Positions 6,313-10,650 of a DNA stretch of 10,650 nt are shown in pieces (the stretch's first letter is position 1; each line of letters opens with the position of its first letter). The notes beneath the pieces were generated by a model that was not told the DNA's origin, did not search any database, and saw only the letters and a program-made list of their open reading frames with translations. Source of the stretch: Calditrichia bacterium (GTDB lineage: Bacteria > Calditrichota > Calditrichia > RBG-13-44-9). The DNA lies in the NCBI GenBank assembly GCA_026991005.1, contig JALXCH010000618.1, positions 1 to 10,650 of the forward strand. The letters are read 5' to 3'. Both the position numbers and the translations under genes were made by a program.

Positions 6313-6676
6313 TTGTACAACTTTCATGCCATTTAATTTCCCAATTCCTGAAAATTTCTATTAAAGCATATATTCATTAAAAACAAGATGTTACAAAATT
6401 ATGGCTTTTTATGCTAATTTTTCTGATTGTCGAAATTTGCGCTGCAACTGACTAAATTTTCATCACATTTTAATTTAGTTTTCCAATTTTCTTCCGAATA
6501 TGATTTAGAACAAAATTTTTATTTTCAAAATTTGTCATTGGTTCATCACTTCGTTTTCTCTAATACGGGAACTCTACCTCACGCGGAAAGTTTTATTCAA
6601 TAGAGATTACGACGCGTCGCAAAAAGAAATTCACGGTCCTCGCGCAAAAGGGATATTTAATCACAGGGATGTCCAA
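6313..6676. other. AT-rich divergent intergenic region with two small inverted repeats
   Basis: This divergent spacer separates the minus-strand small genes from the plus-strand glycosyltransferase. It is markedly AT-rich. It contains an 8-base inverted repeat, ACTAAATT (6451-6458) with AATTTAGT (6472-6479), and a perfect 10-base palindrome CGACGCGTCG (6610-6619) that stands out as GC-rich against its surroundings. I found no convincing sigma70 promoter for the glycosyltransferase and no RNA gene. The palindrome, about 85 bases upstream of the start, is a possible operator; that is inference. Confidence 0.4.
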
Positions 6677-6700
6677 TTGCCCAAAAAGAAGGAGTGTGCA

Positions 6701-8224
6701 ATGGACTTAAATACCTGGGTTAAAACACGTACGTTTTCATACACACAATTCAACAATATTCCCGAACTTATTAGACGGAAGGAGAAACAAAAGCTAAGCA
6801 TTAGTTTATGCTTACCCACCCTCAACGAATCTGCTACGATTGGTAAGATTGTTAAGAAACTAAAAAAACAGCTTATGGACCGCTACCCTCTGCTGGACGA
6901 AATTGTGGTTGTGGATAGCGGTTCCATCGATGGTACGCGGGAAATTGCCCGAAAAGCCGGAGCAACCGTTTATTTAAGCTCGGAGATACTCCCGGAAACA
7001 GGGGATTATCGGGGAAAAGGGGAAAACCTCTGGAAAAGTTTGTATGTAACACGAGGTGATATTATTGTTTGGCTGGACAGCGATATCCGCAATATGGATG
7101 TGCATTTCGTTACCGGATTGGTCGGTCCCCTGCTCTATCATCACGAGATTTCTTTTGTGAAAGGCTTTTATCGGCGTCCCATAAAGGTGGGGATGAAGCT
7201 TGCTCCTACGGGTGGAGGACGGGTTACTGAAATACTGGCCAAACCCCTCTTCAACCTGCTCTTTCCGCAACTGGCTCTGTTCAATCAACCCCTTTCTGGT
7301 GAATACGCCGGACGCCGGGAACTGCTGGAACGTATCCCCTTCTTTACAGGATACGGGGTGGAAACCGGAATGCTTATCGACATCGAAAGTCGATTTGGGC
7401 TCTCCTGCATGGCACAGGTGGATTTAAAATGCCGCATTCATCGCAATCAGCAACTGGATGCTCTACGTAAAATGGCGTTCGGTATTTTGCGAGTGATGTT
7501 CATCCGGGCAGAACAACAGGGAAAGCTCTTCCTGCTGGATACGCTTCGAAACCAGTTAATGACCACAGTGCGCCACGAATTGGGATACTACGATATTGAA
7601 ATAACCGAAATCAACGAAATCGAACGTGCTCCCATCATATTACTGCCCGCCTACCAGAAAAAACGGAATCTGGGTGAGGAAGACTTAATTTTGCTGGAAG
7701 AGATCCGCAAACAACGGCGAGTGCGCTTCGTTTCAGTGAGTCAGTTCATGGAGCCTTCTCTCATCGTGCTGGATGGAAAAGCACGCAGTAAAGAAGCTAT
7801 TTTGCAGGAAATCAGTCAACTGCTCGCGGATTTAAATATTACCACCAACTACGCCCAGCTGGTGCACGAATTCTTCCGGAGGGAGAACACATTGAGTACC
7901 GGGATCGGTTCAGGGATTGCCGTACCGCACGTCATCTCTCCTATAATTAATCGGATGCGGGTGATCGCTTACCGTCCGCAAGTGCCGGTATTGTTTAACT
8001 CCCCGGATGGCCAACCGGTAAATTTAATTTTTGCTGTGGTGAGTTCTCCCAATCGGCGACTTTGCCACCTGCAAACCCTGGCGAATATCGCCAGTATTCT
8101 GCGGGATGGAGAAATTCGCAGCAAATTACTATTGGCAGAAACACCGGAGGAATTTATCTCGCTGTTCCGTAAAGCAGAAGTAGTTAAACGAATTGAGCAG
8201 GAACTTCGGGAAATTGAATCGTAA
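6701..8224 (+). CDS. GpgS-like glucosyl-3-phosphoglycerate synthase fused to a PTS EIIA (Fru/Ntr) domain
   Basis: The 507-residue protein joins two recognisable modules. Residues about 30-330 are a GT-A glycosyltransferase of the GpgS (GT81) type: LPTLNESATIG (38-48), DEIVVVDSGSIDGT (66-79), GKGENLWKSL (105-114), metal-binding DSD (126-128), VKGFYRRP (153-160), GGGRVTE (171-177), QPLSGEYAGRRELLE (196-210), GYGVETG (217-223) and IHRN (246-249). GpgS adds glucose from an NDP-glucose to 3-phosphoglycerate, the first step to glucosylglycerate. Residues about 348-490 are an EIIA domain of the fructose/PtsN type, with LSTGIGSGIAVPH carrying the phospho-acceptor His410, and HLQTLANIASILRD. Mycobacterial GpgS is about 324 residues, so the tail is an addition. 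AAGGAG at 6689-6694 selects the ATG at 6701 over an upstream TTG. A mannosyl-3-phosphoglycerate-type specificity is less likely but possible. Confidence 0.85.
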   Translation: MDLNTWVKTRTFSYTQFNNIPELIRRKEKQKLSISLCLPTLNESATIGKIVKKLKKQLMDRYPLLDEIVVVDSGSIDGTREIARKAGATVYLSSEILPETGDYRGKGENLWKSLYVTRGDIIVWLDSDIRNMDVHFVTGLVGPLLYHHEISFVKGFYRRPIKVGMKLAPTGGGRVTEILAKPLFNLLFPQLALFNQPLSGEYAGRRELLERIPFFTGYGVETGMLIDIESRFGLSCMAQVDLKCRIHRNQQLDALRKMAFGILRVMFIRAEQQGKLFLLDTLRNQLMTTVRHELGYYDIEITEINEIERAPIILLPAYQKKRNLGEEDLILLEEIRKQRRVRFVSVSQFMEPSLIVLDGKARSKEAILQEISQLLADLNITTNYAQLVHEFFRRENTLSTGIGSGIAVPHVISPIINRMRVIAYRPQVPVLFNSPDGQPVNLIFAVVSSPNRRLCHLQTLANIASILRDGEIRSKLLLAETPEEFISLFRKAEVVKRIEQELREIES

Positions 8225-8256
8225 TCGGTTCTTTGAAAAGCTGGTGTGAATAAAAT

Positions 8257-9012
8257 CTATTCCGGTTTGGGAAGCCCTTCCTGGAAAAAGTGTTGAACGG
8301 GTTGAGGAGCCCGGGAAAGGGCATCCTGTAAGGAACCGTTGAAGATGACTTCTCCCTGATGGAGAAAAATAACCCGGTCCGCCAGACGTAAAATACTGGG
8401 AATTTCGTGGGTTACCATGACGATGGTAATTCCCAATTGATTCTTCAACATCAGGAAAAGGTCGTCCAGCGCACGGAGGGTAATGGGATCCAGACCTGCC
8501 GATGGTTCATCGCAAAAAAGCAGGGGCGGATCCAGAGCCAGTGCACGAGCCAGAGCTGCCCGCTTGCGCATTCCCCCCGAAAGCTGTGCCGGATACAGAT
8601 AGTATGCTTCACTCAATTCCACTAATCGCAATTTCACCCTCACCAGATAATCGATGACCGACTCGGATAGCCGGGTGTGTTGTTCCAGCGGAATGGCAAC
8701 ATTTTCCGCCACCGTCAGGGAATTTAACAGCGCACCATTCTGGAACAACACACCCACCTGACGCACCAGTTTCTGGTATTCGTAATCGGAAATATCGTTC
8801 AGATGGTGTTCCATTAACCAGACATCGCCTCGCTGCACCGGATACAATCCCATCAGGTGCTTGAGTACGGTGGTTTTTCCGCAACCGCTGGTTCCCAGAA
8901 TCACGGCAATTTCGTTGGGATATACCTGGAAGGTGACATCCTTTAAAATTACCCGTTGTTGGAAGCGGGCAAACAAATTTTCTACCCGAATAATGGGTGC
9001 AGATTTCTCCAT
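8257..9012 (-). CDS. mlaF: MlaF-type ABC transporter ATP-binding protein
   Basis: This is the ATPase of an MCE/Mla-family transporter that moves phospholipids or other lipids between the inner and outer membranes. The 251-residue protein has Walker A GTSGCGKTT (40-48), Q-loop Gln91, signature LSGGM (144-148), Walker B LLFCDE (164-169), the D-loop SAGLDP, and switch His202 in VTHE. The signature LSGGMRKRAALARALALDP and the SAGLDPITLRALDDL segment are typical of the Mla/Mkl branch. It follows the permease gene with a 55-base gap and lacks a strong ribosome site (a GGGAA lies about 6 bases before the ATG). It converges with the glycosyltransferase gene, leaving only 32 bases between stops and no clear terminator hairpin. 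No MCE-domain (MlaD) gene follows. Confidence 0.9.
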   Translation of the reverse strand: MEKSAPIIRVENLFARFQQRVILKDVTFQVYPNEIAVILGTSGCGKTTVLKHLMGLYPVQRGDVWLMEHHLNDISDYEYQKLVRQVGVLFQNGALLNSLTVAENVAIPLEQHTRLSESVIDYLVRVKLRLVELSEAYYLYPAQLSGGMRKRAALARALALDPPLLFCDEPSAGLDPITLRALDDLFLMLKNQLGITIVMVTHEIPSILRLADRVIFLHQGEVIFNGSLQDALSRAPQPVQHFFQEGLPKPE

Positions 9013-9067
9013 TCTATTCCCAGAACCCTCTTATTTTCCTGTTCCAATGCTTTCCTGCCTCAATTCA

Positions 9068-10192
9068 TTAATAAAACAGCAATCCTAAAAAGCTGTCTGC
9101 TAGAATCACCAGAAAAATCGCTGTAACCACCGAGGCTGTGGTTACCCGTCCCACTCCTTCCGGACCTCCCTGTACCCGAAATCCGTAAAAACTGCCGGTA
9201 ATCACAATTAGCCCTGCAAAGACCAGACTTTTCACAAATCCCGTAAACAAATCCCGAAATTCCAGAACCTGAACCATGCGATGGTAAAAGACATAAGGAG
9301 AGATATCCAGATAAAAATAACCGACAATTGTTCCGCCCAGGATTCCCAGGAAATTAGCCAGCATAGTTAACAAAGGCAGCGAGAGAAGCAAGGCATGAAT
9401 TTTGGGGATGATCAGGTATCGTACCGGGGAAATGGCCATGGTTTTCAGCGCATCCACTTCTTCGGTGATGACCATGGTTCCCACTTCCGAAGCGATTGCC
9501 GAGCCGCTGCGACCGGCAACAACAATTGCCGTGAGTAAAGGACCCATCTCCTGCACCATGCTAATGGCGATGAGGTCTGCCACGTAAACATTCGCACCGA
9601 ACTGACGCAATTGGGCAGCCGATTGCAATGCCACAACCAGTCCGATGAGCAGTGCAATGGTGCCCACAATGGGTACAGCATTGGCACCCATTAACACCAC
9701 TTGATTTACGAATTCCCCTTTTCGGCGCTGCCTTTTGCCCAACAGCTCAGCCAGAGACCAGTAAAAAATATCCGCCATCAAATAAAGAAATTGAACAAAG
9801 TCCACCGTCCAGAACTGATAAACCGCTTCGCCCAGCCGCTCGATCCAGGATTCCCGGGGGGCGGCAGGCTCTTCACCTTCGGATGGTAATGCAAACATCT
9901 TTAAAGCCGCATGCAAATGGTCTGGTACCTGAACCAATTGAAGCGTCTTCCCTTTCCGTTGCAATTGCCGCCGCATTTCTTCCATCACGGCAACGCCGGC
10001 GCTGTCTATTCGTTCCACCTGGCTCAGCGAGATTTCAATCGAATTGACAGGAACATCCAGCAGTTCCCGAAATAATGTTTTCTGGTATGTTTCTATCGCC
10101 GGTAAAGTAAGTTTTCCTTTCAAGAATAAGACATTGCCTTCCCAATGCCATTCCAGTGGAGCACGATTATTTTCATTTTCCAATGCAGTCAT
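9068..10192 (-). CDS. mlaE: STAS domain-MlaE permease fusion of a lipid ABC transporter
   Basis: This 374-residue inner-membrane permease partners the MlaF ATPase. Residues about 12-102 are a STAS domain, the MlaB equivalent, with the characteristic loop IDSAG (62-66; Ser64 at the usual phospho-site position). Residues about 115-374 are the MlaE permease, with its signature EMGPLLTAIVVAGRSGSAIA (215-234), EVGTM (236-240), EEVDALKTM and hydrophobic membrane segments. Fusion of STAS to MlaE is common outside enterobacteria, where MlaB is separate. The frame extends to a TTG at 10210; I prefer the ATG at 10192, but both starts have weak ribosome sites (GAGG directly abuts the ATG). It is the first gene of the pair, with mlaF 55 bases downstream. 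Upstream, 10193-10455 holds no gene and no convincing promoter. Confidence 0.9.
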   Translation of the reverse strand: MTALENENNRAPLEWHWEGNVLFLKGKLTLPAIETYQKTLFRELLDVPVNSIEISLSQVERIDSAGVAVMEEMRRQLQRKGKTLQLVQVPDHLHAALKMFALPSEGEEPAAPRESWIERLGEAVYQFWTVDFVQFLYLMADIFYWSLAELLGKRQRRKGEFVNQVVLMGANAVPIVGTIALLIGLVVALQSAAQLRQFGANVYVADLIAISMVQEMGPLLTAIVVAGRSGSAIASEVGTMVITEEVDALKTMAISPVRYLIIPKIHALLLSLPLLTMLANFLGILGGTIVGYFYLDISPYVFYHRMVQVLEFRDLFTGFVKSLVFAGLIVITGSFYGFRVQGGPEGVGRVTTASVVTAIFLVILADSFLGLLFY

Positions 10193-10455
10193 CCTCAATC
10201 TATTCCCCAAAATAGATTTTACTCAAAAAACCGAAACCCCACCACGAAATTACCGATTTGTAACATAGCCCAATTGCCTATTTTTCAACTAATACCGGGT
10301 AACTGATGCTTTTTGCACTTGCGCTCCGGATATTCAGTATTTATGTGAACATTCCTTTTTAATTCCCAATCATTCGGATTAAATAACTGAAATGCGGTAA
10401 AAGCCTCGTTGTTACGTTTCTGAAGACTCCGGTTTGCCAGGGAGAATTTCAGGGT

Positions 10456-10650
10456 TTATTTTTCCGATTCCTCCGCCCATTTCCGAATTCGGGTAATGAA
10501 CTGATTGACTTCTTCATGGAATATCCGGGAAATGGTTACAGCAAACAGATCTAAATTTCTTCGCGGCAGCGGTTGAAAGCGGTCGAATTGATGGGTTACC
10601 ACGGACTTCTGATCGTACTGACGGATTAAATCCAGCCGGGCTGCCAGGTG
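10456..10650 (-). CDS. C-terminal 64 residues of an unrecognised protein (cut by window edge)
   Basis: A frame open from the window edge to a TAA at 10456-10458 encodes 64 residues rich in Arg, Phe and Glu, including THQFDRFQPLPRRNLDLF and ending in an amphipathic charged helix (ITRIRKWAEESEK). Codon use and composition look like real coding sequence. There is no membrane segment in the visible part. I do not recognise the family. It lies upstream of the mlaE gene on the same strand with a gap of 263 bases, so it is probably a separate transcription unit. It does not resemble an MCE (MlaD) domain, but too little is visible to exclude a C-terminal tail of one. Confidence 0.6.
   Translation of the reverse strand, partial: HLAARLDLIRQYDQKSVVTHQFDRFQPLPRRNLDLFAVTISRIFHEEVNQFITRIRKWAEESEK

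Noticed and set aside
6282..6320. Longer N-terminus of the 59-aa small protein starting at the ATG at 6320.
   Set aside because: The TATAAT box at 6307-6312 and the ribosome site at 6289-6292 both lie inside that extension, so translation most likely begins at 6281.
6451..6479. Inverted repeat ACTAAATT/AATTTAGT as a transcription terminator.
   Set aside because: The stem is AT-only in most positions, no T-tract follows directly, and no gene on either strand ends nearby.
6532..6566. Promoter for the glycosyltransferase gene (TTGTCA or TTGGTT with TAATAC).
   Set aside because: TTGTCA is 23 bases from TAATAC, and TTGGTT matches the -35 consensus at only half its positions.
8225..8256. Terminator between the convergent glycosyltransferase and mlaF genes.
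   Set aside because: No stable inverted repeat or T-tract was found in the 32-base gap or immediately around it.
9652..10047. Long plus-strand open frame opposite mlaE (131 codons).
   Set aside because: It is antisense to a well-conserved permease gene, has no ribosome site or recognisable motif, and its composition mirrors the coding strand.
10211..10300. Promoter for mlaE: minus-strand TTGAAA ... TATGTT.
   Set aside because: The spacer is only about 15 bases and the -10 matches 4 of 6 positions; not strong enough to list.

Overview
The window suggests a Gram-negative, mesophilic or moderately thermophilic bacterium of moderate, slightly AT-leaning base composition. It encodes an MlaEF-type lipid ABC transporter, a CIRCE-controlled groESL operon and pieces of an incomplete phosphotransferase system (PTS). 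Degenerate CACGAAT and GGGATTTGGAATT-like sequence between genes resembles dispersed intergenic sequence I associate with environmental FCB-type lineages such as Calditrichota/KSB1. That placement is a guess, not something the window proves. No tRNA, rRNA, CRISPR array, insertion sequence or prophage is visible.

Layout. (1) 1-557, minus strand: the groES-groEL operon (groEL cut by the window edge), with good ribosome sites, a sigma70-type promoter and a near-perfect CIRCE operator. (2) 558-1166: about 600 bases with degenerate repeats and a possible unrecognised 53-58 codon gene on the minus strand. (3) 1167-2231, plus: a long-form glucose-1-phosphate thymidylyltransferase. (4) 2259-2330: an inverted repeat in the following spacer. 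(5) 2384-5819, plus: a tight five-gene run of enoyl-CoA hydratase, soluble histidine kinase, MtnX-like HAD phosphatase, orphan mannose-family PTS EIIB, and YjbQ. (6) 5811-6312, minus: two tandem small paralogous proteins of 59 and 60 aa with a -10 box and a strong intrinsic terminator. (7) 6701-8224, plus: a GpgS-like glucosyl-3-phosphoglycerate synthase fused to a PTS EIIA (fructose/Ntr type) domain. (8) 8257-10192, minus: MlaF ATPase and a STAS-MlaE permease fusion. (9) 10456-10650, minus: the C-terminal end of an unrecognised protein.

How the genes fit together. The most interesting theme is a fragmentary PTS with no sugar permease in view. An EIIA domain with its phosphorylatable histidine is covalently attached to a compatible-solute-type glycosyltransferase, and an orphan EIIB lies in an operon with a histidine kinase and a phosphatase. 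This is best read as a regulatory PTS: the PEP-dependent phosphorylation state could tune glucosylglycerate-type synthesis, whose acceptor 3-phosphoglycerate is two glycolytic steps from PEP. That function is inference; the domains themselves are clear in the sequence. The small paralog pair at 5904-6281 is the other candidate for something undescribed.
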